A stretch of 64,000 bases of DNA from Jatrophihabitans endophyticus (lineage in GTDB: Bacteria; Actinomycetota; Actinomycetes; Mycobacteriales; Jatrophihabitantaceae), in contig NZ_FQVU01000003.1 in the NCBI RefSeq assembly GCF_900129455.1, positions 186,001-250,000 of the forward strand, given 5' to 3'. Below, one piece after another: positions 16,831 to 26,484 of the stretch. Positions within the stretch are counted from its first letter, which is position 1. The number at the start of each line of letters is the position of its first letter. A program made the translations under genes and the position numbers. The notes below the pieces were generated by a model. It was not told where the DNA came from. It made no database searches and saw nothing but the letters and a program-made list of their open reading frames with translations.

Positions 16831-17358
16831 ATGTCCAGTGCCCGCACGGGGTCCAATTCGGCTGCGAAGACGACGCGAGGCGTCGTCTTCATGCACTGCT
16901 GCCCGTCCGCCCTCGCGCCGCACGTGGAGTGGGCGCTGGCCGGTGTGCTCGCCCGTCCCGCCCGCTTGGAGTGGGTGGGTCAGCCGGCCGCTCCGCAGCA
17001 CCTGCGTGCCGAGGTCGCGTGGTCCGGCCCGGTGGGCACCGCCGCCGCCATCGCCGCGGCGCTGCGCGCCTGGCCGATGCTGGTCTTCGAGATCACCGAG
17101 GACGGCACCGCCATCACCGACGGCGAACGCCTCGCCTATGTCCCCGGTCGCGGCTTCCATCGCAGCGCGGTCTCGGCCAATGGCGACGTGATCGTGGGGG
17201 AGGAGCGGCTGCGCGGCCTGCTCTCGCGGGCGCGCACCGTCGAGGAGTACCGCCACGGCCTCACCGAGCTGCTCGGCTCGGCGTGGGACGCCGAGCTCGA
17301 GCCCTACCGCGCCGGCGGCGACGGTGCCCCCGTCACGCTGCTGCACTCCGCGGGCTGA
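16831..17358 (+). CDS. DUF3145 family protein
   Basis: 175-residue soluble protein matching the actinobacterial DUF3145 family: TRGVVFMHCCPSALAPHVEW at the start and GRGFHRSAVSANGDVIVGEE in the centre. The biochemical role is unknown. The family is, from memory, repeatedly found beside the accD/fab cluster, as here, where it faces accD. ATG with GGGAGG six bases upstream. Confidence 0.88.
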   Translation: MSSARTGSNSAAKTTRGVVFMHCCPSALAPHVEWALAGVLARPARLEWVGQPAAPQHLRAEVAWSGPVGTAAAIAAALRAWPMLVFEITEDGTAITDGERLAYVPGRGFHRSAVSANGDVIVGEERLRGLLSRARTVEEYRHGLTELLGSAWDAELEPYRAGGDGAPVTLLHSAG

Positions 17359-17448
17359 CGGGACCTCGGCCCGCGCGACGCCTGTAGATCGCGAGGCGGG
17401 GCGGATCTTCCTGCCGGAGTCCGCCGGGAGGTGGAGGAGTCTGCGGGG

Positions 17449-18855
17449 CTACAGCGGGATGTTGCCGTGCGCACCCCGACCGGACGGCGCGGCGGCGAGC
17501 GCCTCGGCGAGCGCGGCGCGCGTCGTGACGGGGTCGATGATCTCGTCGACCGTGCCGAGCTCCATGGCGCGGGCGACGCCGCCGGCGATCTTCTCGTGCT
17601 CGGCGGCGAGCTGCGCGTGCAGCGCCTCGCGCTCGCCGGGCGGGGCCGCGGCCAGCTTCTTGCGGTGCAGGATGCCGACGGCCGCGGACGCGCCCATGAC
17701 GGCGACCTCGGCGCCGGGCCACGCGAACACCTTGGTCGCGCCGAGCGCGCGCGAGTTCATGGCGATGTAGGCGCCGCCGTAGGTCTTGCGCGTGACGAGC
17801 GTGACCCGCGGGACGACGGACTCGCCGAACGCGTGCAGCAGCTTGGCGCCGCGGCGCACGATGCCGTCCCACTCCTGGCCGACGCCGGGCAGGTAACCGG
17901 GGACGTCGACCAGCACGAGCAAGGGCACGCCGAACGCGTCGCACATCCGCACGAAGCGCGCGGCCTTCTCCGCCGACGGCGAGTCGAGGCAGCCGCCGAG
18001 GCGCAGCGGGTTGTTGGCGATGACGCCGATCGTGCGGCCGGTGAGCCGGCCGAACCCGGTGACGATGTTGGGGGCCCACTTGGCGTGCAGCTCGAGGAAC
18101 CCGCCCTCGTCGAGCATGGACACGACGAGCGGGTGGACGTCGTAGGCGCGCTTCGGGTTCTCCGGCAGCAGCGCGCTGAGGTCGGTGCCCGGCCCGACCT
18201 GCGCGACGTCGAAGGAGCCCTGCCGGGCGAGCAGTGAGGTCACCGACTGGGCGGCCGCGATCGCCGCGTCCTCGTCGTCGGTGACGACGTGGACGACGCC
18301 GCTGCGCCGGCCGTGGGTGTCCGGGCCGCCGAGGGACTCCATGTCGACGTTCTCGCCCGTCACCGAGCGGACGACGTCCGGACCGGTGACGAAGACGCGG
18401 CCGCCCGTGGACATGATGACGACGTCGGTGAGTGCCGGGCCGTACGCGGCGCCGCCGGCGGCCGGGCCGAGGACGACGGAGATCTGCGGCACGCGGCCGG
18501 ACGCGCGGATCATCGCCTGGAAGACGAGCCCGACGGCGTGCAGGGCCTCGACGCCCTCGGCGAGACGCGCACCGCCGGAGTGCCAGAGCCCGATCACCGG
18601 GACGCGTTCGCGCACCGCGATGTCGATGGTGTCGACGATGTGCCGACACCCGGCCGAGCCCATCGCGCCGCCCATGACGGTGGCGTCGGTGCAGAACGCC
18701 GTGGCGGGCGAGCCGTTGACGCGGCCGCGCGCGGCGACGACACCGCTGTCGTCACGGGGACGCAGCAGCTCGACGGTGCCGGCGTCGAAGAGCTTCTCCA
18801 GGCGCAGGACCGGGTCGCGGGGATCGATCTCGGGCGGGCTCGCGAGCGCGGTCAT
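17449..18855 (-). CDS. accD6: Acyl-CoA carboxylase beta (carboxyltransferase) subunit, AccD6-type
   Basis: 468-residue carboxyltransferase that moves CO2 from biotin to acetyl- or propionyl-CoA, supplying malonyl units. Typical crotonase-like motifs: GSAGCRHIVDTIDIAV, IGLWHSGGARLAEGV, LGPAAGGAAYGPALTD and VTRKTYGGAYIAMNSRALGA. It is the last gene of fabD-fabH-acpP-fabF-accD, 4 bases after fabF, the position of accD6 in mycobacteria, which supports a fatty acid synthesis role. Acetyl- versus propionyl-CoA preference cannot be settled by eye. Confidence 0.9.
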   Translation of the reverse strand: MTALASPPEIDPRDPVLRLEKLFDAGTVELLRPRDDSGVVAARGRVNGSPATAFCTDATVMGGAMGSAGCRHIVDTIDIAVRERVPVIGLWHSGGARLAEGVEALHAVGLVFQAMIRASGRVPQISVVLGPAAGGAAYGPALTDVVIMSTGGRVFVTGPDVVRSVTGENVDMESLGGPDTHGRRSGVVHVVTDDEDAAIAAAQSVTSLLARQGSFDVAQVGPGTDLSALLPENPKRAYDVHPLVVSMLDEGGFLELHAKWAPNIVTGFGRLTGRTIGVIANNPLRLGGCLDSPSAEKAARFVRMCDAFGVPLLVLVDVPGYLPGVGQEWDGIVRRGAKLLHAFGESVVPRVTLVTRKTYGGAYIAMNSRALGATKVFAWPGAEVAVMGASAAVGILHRKKLAAAPPGEREALHAQLAAEHEKIAGGVARAMELGTVDEIIDPVTTRAALAEALAAAPSGRGAHGNIPL

Positions 18856-18859
18856 GGTG

Positions 18860-20119
18860 CTACGCCTTTCGGAACAGGAGTGAGACGTTGTGGCCGCCGA
18901 AGCCGAACGAGTCGTTGAGGGCGGCCGGCACAGGCATCTCGCGTGCCTTGTCGGGGACGTCGACGCGCAGGCCGTCGTCGGGGTCGTCGAGGTTGATCGT
19001 CGGGGGGACGAGGTCGTTGTTGACCGCCAGGACGGTGGCGATGGCCTCGATCGCGCCCGCGGCGCCGAGCAGGTGCCCGGTCATGGACTTCGTGGCCGTC
19101 ACGACGGCCGAATCCCCCAGCAGCGCCGCGATCCACGCGGCCTCGGCGCCGTCACCGGCGGGGGTCGAGGTGGCGTGGGCGTTGACGTGGACGACGTCGG
19201 CCGTGGCGAGGCCACTACGGCGGATCGCGGACTCGGCGGCCCGTCGTTGGCCCGCGCCCTCGGGGTCGGGCTTGACGATGTCGTAGGAGTCGGCGGTGAT
19301 GCCGGCGCCGGCGAGCACGGCGTAGGGCGTGCGGCCGCGGGCCGCCGCGTCGGACGCGCGTTCGAGGACGAGCACGCCCGCCCCCTCCCCGAGCACGAAG
19401 CCGTCGCGGTTCTTGTCCCACGGCCGGGATGCACGCTCGGGCTCGTCGTTGCGGGTCGACATTGCGCGCATCTGCGCAAAGCCGGCGATGTTCAGCCGGT
19501 GGATGCATGCTTCGGTGCCGCCCACGAGCACGACGTCGGCCCGGCCCAGCTGCAGCAGGTCGAGGCCGTGCGCGACGGCCTCCGCCCCCGACGCGCAGGC
19601 GCTGACGGTGGTGTGGACGCCAGCACCCGCGCCGATCTCCAGACCCACGTACGCCGCGGCGCCGTTGGGCATGTTCATCGGGATGAGCAGCGGCGAGACG
19701 CGGTTCGGGCCCTTCTCGTTCAGGATGTCGTACTGCGTGAGCAGGCTCGTCACGCCACCGATGCCGGTGCCGATGACGACCGCCACGCGCAGCGGATCCA
19801 GGCCGTTCTCGCTGGCCCTGCCGGTGAACCCGGCATCATGCCAGGCCTGGCGGGCGGCGACGATGGCCGCCTGCTCGCTGCGGTCGAGCCGGCGCGCCTG
19901 GACGCGCGGCAGGACCTCGGTCGGTTCGACCGCCATCCGGGCCGCGATGCGCACGGAGAGGTCGGTCGCCCACTCGTCGGTGAGCGCGACGACGCCGGAC
20001 CGGCCCTCGATCAGGCCGTTCCAGAACGTCGCCACGTCACCGCCGAGTGGGGTCGTGGCGCCCAGACCGGTGACGACGACGGTGTCGTGGTCGCTGTCGG
20101 TGTGTGCGCTCGGAGTCAT
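18860..20119 (-). CDS. fabF: 3-oxoacyl-ACP synthase II
   Basis: 419-residue condensing enzyme that elongates acyl-ACP with malonyl-ACP. The catalytic triad is complete: Cys175 in TTVSACASG, one His in VNAHATSTPAGD and a second in TKSMTGHLLGAAGAIE. N-terminal VVVTGLGATTPLG is typical. ATG one base after the acpP stop; 4 bases before accD6. Equivalent in position to KasA of mycobacteria. Confidence 0.96.
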   Translation of the reverse strand: MTPSAHTDSDHDTVVVTGLGATTPLGGDVATFWNGLIEGRSGVVALTDEWATDLSVRIAARMAVEPTEVLPRVQARRLDRSEQAAIVAARQAWHDAGFTGRASENGLDPLRVAVVIGTGIGGVTSLLTQYDILNEKGPNRVSPLLIPMNMPNGAAAYVGLEIGAGAGVHTTVSACASGAEAVAHGLDLLQLGRADVVLVGGTEACIHRLNIAGFAQMRAMSTRNDEPERASRPWDKNRDGFVLGEGAGVLVLERASDAAARGRTPYAVLAGAGITADSYDIVKPDPEGAGQRRAAESAIRRSGLATADVVHVNAHATSTPAGDGAEAAWIAALLGDSAVVTATKSMTGHLLGAAGAIEAIATVLAVNNDLVPPTINLDDPDDGLRVDVPDKAREMPVPAALNDSFGFGGHNVSLLFRKA

Positions 20120-20120
20120 C

Positions 20121-20363
20121 TCAGCCGTTCTCGACGATGTAGTCGACGGCGTCCTTGACGGTCTTCAGGTCCGACAGCTTGTCGTCGGGGATCTTGACGC
20201 CGAACTGCGTCTCGGCCTCCATCGCGACCTCGACCATGGACAGCGAGTCGACGTCGAGGTCGTCGACGAAGCTCTTGTCGTCCGACACGTCGTCGGGGTT
20301 GACGTCGGCGACCTCGGCGAGGATCGAGGCGAGTCCCTGACGGACTTCGTCGCTACTGGGCAC
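20121..20363 (-). CDS. acpP: Acyl carrier protein
   Basis: 80-residue acidic carrier for growing acyl chains. The phosphopantetheine site is Ser40 in DDLDVDSLSMVEV. GTG start at 20363, preceded by AAGGGA about nine bases upstream; starting there gives the length of an ordinary ACP. Sits between fabH and fabF in the fatty acid operon. Confidence 0.96.
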   Translation of the reverse strand: MPSSDEVRQGLASILAEVADVNPDDVSDDKSFVDDLDVDSLSMVEVAMEAETQFGVKIPDDKLSDLKTVKDAVDYIVENG

Positions 20364-20439
20364 GGAACGGTTCCCTTCTGATTGGTGAGCGCCGACCCGG
20401 TCGGGTCGGCGCGGCAGTCTGCTGGCTGCGCGCCCGACG

Positions 20440-21453
20440 CTACGGGGCGAGCACGACCTGGCCGGCGTAGGCCAGGCCCGAGCCGAAGCCGAGGATGAGC
20501 ACCGGCGCCCCGGACTCGATCTCGCCACGCTCGACCATGCGCGACAACGCGAGCGGGATCGTCGCGGCCGAGGTGTTGCCCGACGTGACGATGTCGCGGG
20601 CGACGACGGCGTTGGGCAGGCCGATGCGGCGGGCGAGGGCGTCGATGATGCGCAGGTTGGCCTGGTGGGGGACGAACGCGGCGATGTCCTCGGGGGCGAC
20701 GCCGGCGCGGCGGCACGCCTCGATGCCGATCGGGGCCATCTCGCCGGTGGCCCACCGGTAGACGGCCTGCCCCTCCTGCTTGAAGAAGCGGGTGTCCTCC
20801 TCGATGACGACGGCGTCGGACTGGTCGCCGGCGCTGCCCCACACCACCGGGCCCATGCCCGGCGCGTCGGCGGGTCCGACGACGGCGGCCGCGGCCGCGT
20901 CGCCCAGGATGATGCAGGTGCTGCGGTCGGCCATGTCCAGCCAGCCGGAGAAGCGCTCCGAGGCGACCACCAGCACGTTGCGCGCCTGACCGGTCAGGAC
21001 CGCGGCCGACGCCGTGTTCAACGCGTACACGAAGCCCGAGCAGCCGGAGTTGACGTCGAAGGCGCCGGGGGCGTCGATGCCCAGCCGGTGCGCGAGGTTC
21101 GGGGCCGCCGCGGGCACCGGGGTCGGCATGGTGCAGGTGGCGACGAGGACGAGGTCGACGTCGGTCGCCGCCACGCCGCTGTTCGCGAGCGCCTTGGCGC
21201 CGGCCTGCTCGGCCATGTCGACGACCGTCTCGTCGGCGTCGGCCCAGCGGCGCTCGGCGATGCCGACCCGGGTCTTGATCCACTCGTCGTCGGTGTCGAC
21301 ACCGCGGTCGACGAGGTCCTGATTGGTGATCACGTTGCTGGGGCGGTAGTGCCCGAGACCGAGGATGCGCGTGGCAGTGGCGCCGTCGGTGACGGCGAGC
21401 CGGGCGGCACCCGGAGCGGTCCCAGGGGTTCCGGCAGCGGCGGTGTCGCTCAC
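20440..21453 (-). CDS. fabH: 3-oxoacyl-ACP synthase III
   Basis: 337-residue initiating ketosynthase that condenses an acyl-CoA starter with malonyl-ACP. The triad is Cys138 (VNSGCSGFVYAL), His263 (FVPHQANLRII) and Asn293 (TSGNTSAATIP). The first about 28 residues (Ala/Gly/Thr-rich) extend beyond the usual FabH N-terminus, so the true start could be downstream. The GTG used here directly abuts the fabD stop. A dedicated fabH suggests starter selection, for example branched primers, as in Streptomyces. Confidence 0.95.
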   Translation of the reverse strand: MSDTAAAGTPGTAPGAARLAVTDGATATRILGLGHYRPSNVITNQDLVDRGVDTDDEWIKTRVGIAERRWADADETVVDMAEQAGAKALANSGVAATDVDLVLVATCTMPTPVPAAAPNLAHRLGIDAPGAFDVNSGCSGFVYALNTASAAVLTGQARNVLVVASERFSGWLDMADRSTCIILGDAAAAAVVGPADAPGMGPVVWGSAGDQSDAVVIEEDTRFFKQEGQAVYRWATGEMAPIGIEACRRAGVAPEDIAAFVPHQANLRIIDALARRIGLPNAVVARDIVTSGNTSAATIPLALSRMVERGEIESGAPVLILGFGSGLAYAGQVVLAP

Positions 21454-22623
21454 TCAGTACTCCGATCCGTCGGCGAGGCGTGCCACCGGCAACCCCGCGG
21501 CCACGATGTCGCCGTCGTGGCGCAGCCACTCGGCGAGGACGCCGGCCTGCGGCGCCACGATCACGTGCTCGTCCTGGTTGGTGCGGATCGTGCCGAGCTG
21601 CGCGCCGCGGGCGACCTGGCCGCCCTCGTCCACCCCGGCACGGGTGAAGACGCCCTTGGTGGGCGTCACGACGATCCGGAACTCCGGCGTGTGCTCACCC
21701 TGGCCGTGCTGCGGCCGGCTGGCGACGAGCGCGCGACCCTTCTCGAGGTCGTCGGGGGACTTGATCGCCAGCAGCTCGACGCCCGGCAGCTCCCGCTTGG
21801 CGATGCCGGTGAGCACGCCGCCGGGCGCGAGCTCGATCACGGCGGTGACGCCGAGATCGGCGCACGAGCGCAGGCAGAGATCCCAACGCACCGGCAGGGT
21901 CACCTGCCGCACCAGCCGGGCGACGAGGTCGGCGCCGGTCGTCACGGCGGCACCGTCGGCGTTCGAGAGCAGGATCGGGCGCGGGTCGGCGACGTCCAGC
22001 GTGTCGACGTACTCGCCGAGGGCCTTCGCCGCGGGCTCCATGTGGTGCGTGTGGAAGGCGCCGGCGACGGCGAGGGCCCGCACCGCGCGGGCGCCGCCCG
22101 GCGGCTCGGCGGCCAGCCGTTCGAGCCGGTCGAGCTCGCCCGCGGCGACGATCTGGCCGGCGCCGTTGCGGTTGGCGGCGGTGAGCCCGGCGGCCTCGAT
22201 GCCCGCGACGACCTCGTCGGCCTCGCCACCGAGGACGGCGGACATCCCGGTCGGCGTGACGGCGCAGGCGGCAGCCATCTCCGCACCGCGGCGAGCCGCG
22301 AACGCGACGGCGTCGACCGGGGTGAGGGCACCGGCGACGGCGGCCGCGGTCAGCTCACCGACGCTGTGACCGGCCACCACGCGTTCGCCACCGTCCAGTC
22401 CGAGCCGGCCGGCGGCGATCACGCCGAGCGCGACCAGCAGCGGCTGGGTGACGGCGGTGTCCTTGATCTCGTCGGCGTCCGCGGTGGTGCCGAGCCGCTG
22501 CAGGTCCAGTCCGGTCGCGTCGCTGAACCCGGCGAGCTCCTCGGCCACGCCCGGCAGGTCGAGCCAGGGGGCGAGCATGCCGGGGGACTGGGCGCCCTGG
22601 CCGGGCGCGAAGACGGCGATCAC
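21454..22623 (-). CDS. fabD: Malonyl-CoA:ACP transacylase fused to a lipoyl-like domain
   Basis: 389 residues, longer than the usual roughly 310. Residues 1-300 are a FabD acyltransferase: FAPGQGAQSPGML, nucleophile Ser87 in AGHSVGELTA, catalytic His191 in GAFHTHHM. Residues about 314-389 form a barrel-sandwich (biotinyl/lipoyl-like) domain: VTPTKGVFTRAGVDEGGQV then IVAPQAGVLAEWLRHDGDIV. At the position of the lipoylated Lys the sequence is TNQDE, with Gln350, so it cannot carry lipoate or biotin at the usual site. GTG at 22623 gives the standard FabD N-terminus. First gene of the fab operon. Confidence 0.93.
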   Translation of the reverse strand: MIAVFAPGQGAQSPGMLAPWLDLPGVAEELAGFSDATGLDLQRLGTTADADEIKDTAVTQPLLVALGVIAAGRLGLDGGERVVAGHSVGELTAAAVAGALTPVDAVAFAARRGAEMAAACAVTPTGMSAVLGGEADEVVAGIEAAGLTAANRNGAGQIVAAGELDRLERLAAEPPGGARAVRALAVAGAFHTHHMEPAAKALGEYVDTLDVADPRPILLSNADGAAVTTGADLVARLVRQVTLPVRWDLCLRSCADLGVTAVIELAPGGVLTGIAKRELPGVELLAIKSPDDLEKGRALVASRPQHGQGEHTPEFRIVVTPTKGVFTRAGVDEGGQVARGAQLGTIRTNQDEHVIVAPQAGVLAEWLRHDGDIVAAGLPVARLADGSEY

Positions 22624-22640
22624 CGTCTCAGGATCGTCCT

Positions 22641-22752
22641 CCGACCCGGACCGTGGCGACGCCGACACCCACACAGTTGCCGATCAGCTTTTGTAGGAAG
22701 CCGCCAAACGTCACGGAAACTCTGTCCCGGGAATGTCCGTTTTGGTTGTGGG
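22641..22752 (-). promoter_or_regulatory. fab operon promoter region, possible FasR operator
   Basis: The gap between fasR and fabD contains an A/T-richer stretch and an eight-base palindrome TCCCGGGA at 22725-22732, flanked by GGACAT on one side. FasR-type regulators are known to bind upstream of fabD, so an operator is expected here. I cannot assign -35 and -10 boxes with confidence. Confidence 0.3.
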
Positions 22753-23940
22753 TTAACGTGCTGTTTCCAACCGTCCGAGCACGAGCGCGACCTGCAGTGT
22801 CAGCGCGCCCCGGGGGTCGGTGGGTGATTCGCCGCAGACCTCGGCGACCCGCCGCAGCCGGTAGCGGACGGTGTTCGCGTGCACGAACAGCGCGCGCGCC
22901 GTGGCCTCCAGCGCGCCCCCGGCGTCGAGGAACGCCGCGACCGTCTCGACCAGCGAGCCGCCGGCCGCGACGAGCGGCGCGTACACGTCGACGACGAGCC
23001 GGGTGCGCGCCTCGGCGTCGTCGGCGAGGGCACGTTCGGGCAGCAGGGCGTCGGCGTGCACCGGGCGGGGCGCCGCCGGCCAACCGGGCACCGCCCGCAG
23101 CGCGCTCAGGGCGACCTGCGTGACGAGCGGGGCGTGCTCGATGTCCGGCGCGAGCGGGCCGATGACGACCGGGCCGTCGCCGAAGGCGGGCAGCAGGTGC
23201 GCGGCGACGTCGTCGGGGTCGGCGGCGCCACCGACGACGACGATCAGCCGGTCGCCGTGCACGCCGGCCATGAGATCGGCGCCGAGCCGGCGCGTCCGGG
23301 AGTGGGCGGCGGCGAGGATGAGGTCCCCGGGGCCGTCCGGCGCGGCCCCGGCGACCGCGAAGATCGGGCCCGTCTCGCGCCAGCCCAGCGCGGCGAGCTG
23401 GCTCGGCAGCGGGTCGCCGACCACCGAGCCGCGCACCAGGTTGTCGATGACCAGTGCCTCGAGCCGGCGGTCCCAGGAGCCCCGGTTCTCCGCGGCCGTC
23501 GCGTAGACGCGGGCGGCCGCGAACGCGATCTCGCGACTGAAGCGCAGCAGCTCCTCGCGCACGACGGGGACGTCCGAGCCGGCGGCCAGGGTGGGCAGGT
23601 TCGCCTCCGCCACCGCGATCGCCGTCCGGACGAGCTCGACGGTCTGCTGCAGCGTCACCGAACGGGCCATCGCCGTCGGCGCGGCGGCGAAGACCCCGCC
23701 GGTGAGGTGCAGGACGTCGTCGGGTGTGCGCAGCCATTCGACGAAGGACTGCAGCCCCGACTGCGCCACGAGGGTGACCCACGAGCGCTGGTCCGAGGGC
23801 AGCTCGCGGAACCACGGCAGTTCCTCGTCCATGCGCGCCACGCTCTGCGTGGCGAGCCGGCCGGTGGCCTGCTCGATCGCGCGGACGGTCTGCTCGCCGA
23901 TGCCGGGACGGCCGGCGTGTCTCGTCCGTCCCTCGGTCAT
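22753..23940 (-). CDS. fasR: FasR-like PucR-family transcriptional regulator
   Basis: 395 residues. The C-terminal PucR-type helix-turn-helix is clear: TARALFVHANTVRYRLRRVA followed by ALTLQVALVLGRL. The N-terminal 300 residues are the ligand-sensing part found in actinobacterial regulators located directly upstream of fabD. In Streptomyces and mycobacteria such proteins activate the fatty acid synthase genes. ATG start; divergent from the PHP gene by 35 bases and upstream of fabD on the same strand. Confidence 0.88.
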   Translation of the reverse strand: MTEGRTRHAGRPGIGEQTVRAIEQATGRLATQSVARMDEELPWFRELPSDQRSWVTLVAQSGLQSFVEWLRTPDDVLHLTGGVFAAAPTAMARSVTLQQTVELVRTAIAVAEANLPTLAAGSDVPVVREELLRFSREIAFAAARVYATAAENRGSWDRRLEALVIDNLVRGSVVGDPLPSQLAALGWRETGPIFAVAGAAPDGPGDLILAAAHSRTRRLGADLMAGVHGDRLIVVVGGAADPDDVAAHLLPAFGDGPVVIGPLAPDIEHAPLVTQVALSALRAVPGWPAAPRPVHADALLPERALADDAEARTRLVVDVYAPLVAAGGSLVETVAAFLDAGGALEATARALFVHANTVRYRLRRVAEVCGESPTDPRGALTLQVALVLGRLETAR

Positions 23941-23975
23941 CCCGCCAGCCTGCCACGTGCCAGTACGGTCGACGC

Positions 23976-25025
23976 GTGCCCGACGCTCGTGACCCGGTGG
24001 CGGATCTGCGCGAGATCGCGTTCCTGCTCGAGCGCGCCCGCGAGCCCACCTACCGGGTCAAGGCGTTCCGCACGGCGGCCGGCGTCGTCGCCGAGCTCGA
24101 CCCCGGCGAGCTCGCCGAGCGGGCCGACGCCGGCACGCTGCAGCAGCTCACCGGCATCGGCAAGGTGACGGCGCTGTGCGTGACCGAGTCGCTGCGCGGC
24201 GAACCGCCCGTCTACCTGCGTCGGCTGCAGGCCACCGAGGACGAGCCGCTGGACGAGGCCACGGCCGCGATGCGTGCGGCGTTGCGCGGCGACCTGCACA
24301 CGCACTCGGACTGGTCCGATGGTGGTTCGCCGATCGAGGAGATGGCCGAGACCGCGCGCCGGCTCGGGCACGAGTACGTCGTGCTCACCGACCACTCGCC
24401 GCGCCTCACCGTCGCCAACGGGCTGTCCGCCGACCGGCTCGAACGGCAGCTCGACGTCGTCGCCGCGCTGAACGAGCGCTACGCCGCCGACGGCGACTTC
24501 CGCATCCTCACCGGGATCGAGGTCGACATCCTCGACGACGGGACGCTCGACCAGAGGCCGTCGCTGCTCGAACGGCTCGACGTCGTGGTCGCGAGCGTGC
24601 ACTCGAAGCTCACGATGCCCGCCGACGAGATGACGCCGCGCATGGTGGCCGCGGTCGCCAACCGCCACACCGACGTCCTCGGCCACTGCACCGGCCGGCT
24701 CGTCACCGGTGGCCGGGGTACGCGCCCGGAGTCGCGGTTCGACGCCGAGGTCGTGTTCGCCGCCTGCGCGCAGTTCGGCGTGGCCGTCGAGATCAACTCG
24801 CGTCCGGAACGGCTCGACCCGCCCAAGCGACTGCTGCGGCTGGCCGTCGAGGCGGGTTGCCTGACCTCGATCGACACCGACGCGCACGCGCCGGGGCAAC
24901 TCGACTGGCAGCCCAACGGCTGCGAGCGGGCGGCCCGGTGCGGGGTCGACGCGGGGGCCGTCGTCAACACGTGGTCGCGCGAGCAGCTGCTCGCCTGGAC
25001 CGCCGACCACGCCGTCCGGCCGTGA
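23976..25025 (+). CDS. PHP-domain metal-dependent hydrolase with helix-hairpin-helix
   Basis: 349 residues. Residues 1-70 resemble the N-terminal helical/HhH part of family X DNA polymerases ([22 protein letters not shown]). A PHP domain follows, with metal ligands in [44 protein letters not shown] and DTDAHAPG. The polymerase domain of bacterial PolX is absent, so this is the stand-alone PolX-like PHP phosphoesterase type. A DNA-repair link is plausible but unproven. GTG start. Confidence 0.85.
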   Translation: MPDARDPVADLREIAFLLERAREPTYRVKAFRTAAGVVAELDPGELAERADAGTLQQLTGIGKVTALCVTESLRGEPPVYLRRLQATEDEPLDEATAAMRAALRGDLHTHSDWSDGGSPIEEMAETARRLGHEYVVLTDHSPRLTVANGLSADRLERQLDVVAALNERYAADGDFRILTGIEVDILDDGTLDQRPSLLERLDVVVASVHSKLTMPADEMTPRMVAAVANRHTDVLGHCTGRLVTGGRGTRPESRFDAEVVFAACAQFGVAVEINSRPERLDPPKRLLRLAVEAGCLTSIDTDAHAPGQLDWQPNGCERAARCGVDAGAVVNTWSREQLLAWTADHAVRP

Positions 25026-25510
25026 TCCACGGCTTCCGGTTCCGCACCGAGCAGCCCGGCATCGTCACGCGGCACGTCTTCTCGGCCGGGCCGCACTACG
25101 ACCCGGCGTACCTCTCGGCCGGCGCCGTGATCGGCTGCGACGAGCACACGGTCGCGCCCGGCGCCGGGTTCGACTGGCACGCCCACCGCGGCGTGGTCAT
25201 CGTCTCGTGGGTGGTCTCGGGCACGCTGCGACACCAGGACGACGACGGGCGCGCGCTGCTGGTGCGCCAGGGCGACGTGCTCGTCCAGGCCACCGGGTCG
25301 GGCATCCGGCACGCCGAGACCAACGGTGGCGACGACGAGCTCGTGTTCGTCCAGACGACTCTGCTCGCCGATGCCGACCGCTCTGTCGACGTCGCCGCGC
25401 CGCCGGTGCCGCTGCCGGGCGGGGGAGTCCTGCGCCTCGACGAGCCGGCGCCGGACGACTTCGCGGTGCGGGCGGGGCCCGTCGTCCTCGTCGTGGGTTG
25501 GGACGTCTGA
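25022..25510 (+). CDS. Pirin-like cupin protein
   Basis: 162 residues matching the N-terminal cupin of pirins: [20 protein letters not shown], then [20 protein letters not shown] with putative metal-binding His. The second pirin cupin is missing or degenerate. The GTG overlaps the PHP stop by 4 bases, so it is translationally coupled to it. Enzymatic role unknown; some pirins have quercetinase activity. Confidence 0.75.
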   Translation: MIHGFRFRTEQPGIVTRHVFSAGPHYDPAYLSAGAVIGCDEHTVAPGAGFDWHAHRGVVIVSWVVSGTLRHQDDDGRALLVRQGDVLVQATGSGIRHAETNGGDDELVFVQTTLLADADRSVDVAAPPVPLPGGGVLRLDEPAPDDFAVRAGPVVLVVGWDV

Positions 25511-25524
25511 CTACCGTCGCAGTC

Positions 25525-26484
25525 ATGAGCATCCCCACCTCGAATCTCGGCGGCCTCACCGTCTCGGCGCAGGGCCTGGGCTGCATGGGCATGAGCCAGA
25601 GCTACGGCAAGGGCGACTGGGACGAGTCGATCGCGGTGATCCACCGCGCCATCGACCTCGGCGTCACCCTGCTCGACACCGCCAACATCTACGGCGTCGG
25701 GCACAACGAGGTGCTCGTGGGGCGCGCGCTCGTCGGGCGGCGCGACGAGGTCCAACTCGCCACCAAGTTCGGCATCGACCTGTCCCTCGGCTGGAACGAC
25801 CGGCGGACCCACGGCACGCACGCCTACGTGAAGAAGGCCTGCGAGGACTCGCTCGTGCGGCTCGGCGTCGAGCACATCGACCTGTACTACATGCACCGCC
25901 CGCCGGAGGACGCCGAGATCGAAGAGACCGTCGGCGCCATGGCCGAGCTCGTCGACGAGGGCAAGGTGCTCCACCTCGGGCTCTCCGAGGTCGACGACGC
26001 GCAGCTGCGGCGCGCCGTCGCCGTGCACCCGATCGCGGCCGTCCAGAGCGAGTACTCGATCTTCACCCGCGACCCGGAGACGACCGTGCTGCCGGCGATG
26101 CGCGAGCACGACGTCGGGCTCGTGCCTTTCTCGCCGCTGGGTCGCGGGTTCCTGACCGGCACGCTCGACCGTTCGTCGCTGCCGTCCTCGGACTTTCGCG
26201 CCAACAACCCTCGCTTCGTCGGCGAGGCCGGCGACGCGAACGAGCGCATCGCGGCCGCCGTCGTCGACCTCGCCGAGCGCAAGGGCGTGCCCGCGGCGCA
26301 GGTGGCACTGGCGTGGGTGCAGGCACAGGCGCCGCGCCTGGGCGTCAGCGTCGTGCCGATCCCCGGTACCAAGCGGACGAAGTGGCTGGAGCAGAACGTC
26401 GGCGCCTTCGACGTCGCGTTCGCCGACGACGAGCTCGCGACGCTCGACGGGCTGGGCGAGCAGACGCAGGGTGCGCGCTACTAG
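25525..26484 (+). CDS. Aldo/keto reductase
   Basis: 319-residue TIM-barrel NADPH-dependent oxidoreductase. N-terminal [11 protein letters not shown] is characteristic. The catalytic set is Asp in LLDTANIYG, Tyr in the same motif, Lys in LATKFG and His in LYYMHRP. C-terminal [14 protein letters not shown] binds the cofactor. Start at ATG 25525, 14 bases after the pirin-like gene. Its stop shares the palindrome CTAG with the convergent MhuD-like gene. Substrate unknown. Confidence 0.92.
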   Translation: MSIPTSNLGGLTVSAQGLGCMGMSQSYGKGDWDESIAVIHRAIDLGVTLLDTANIYGVGHNEVLVGRALVGRRDEVQLATKFGIDLSLGWNDRRTHGTHAYVKKACEDSLVRLGVEHIDLYYMHRPPEDAEIEETVGAMAELVDEGKVLHLGLSEVDDAQLRRAVAVHPIAAVQSEYSIFTRDPETTVLPAMREHDVGLVPFSPLGRGFLTGTLDRSSLPSSDFRANNPRFVGEAGDANERIAAAVVDLAERKGVPAAQVALAWVQAQAPRLGVSVVPIPGTKRTKWLEQNVGAFDVAFADDELATLDGLGEQTQGARY

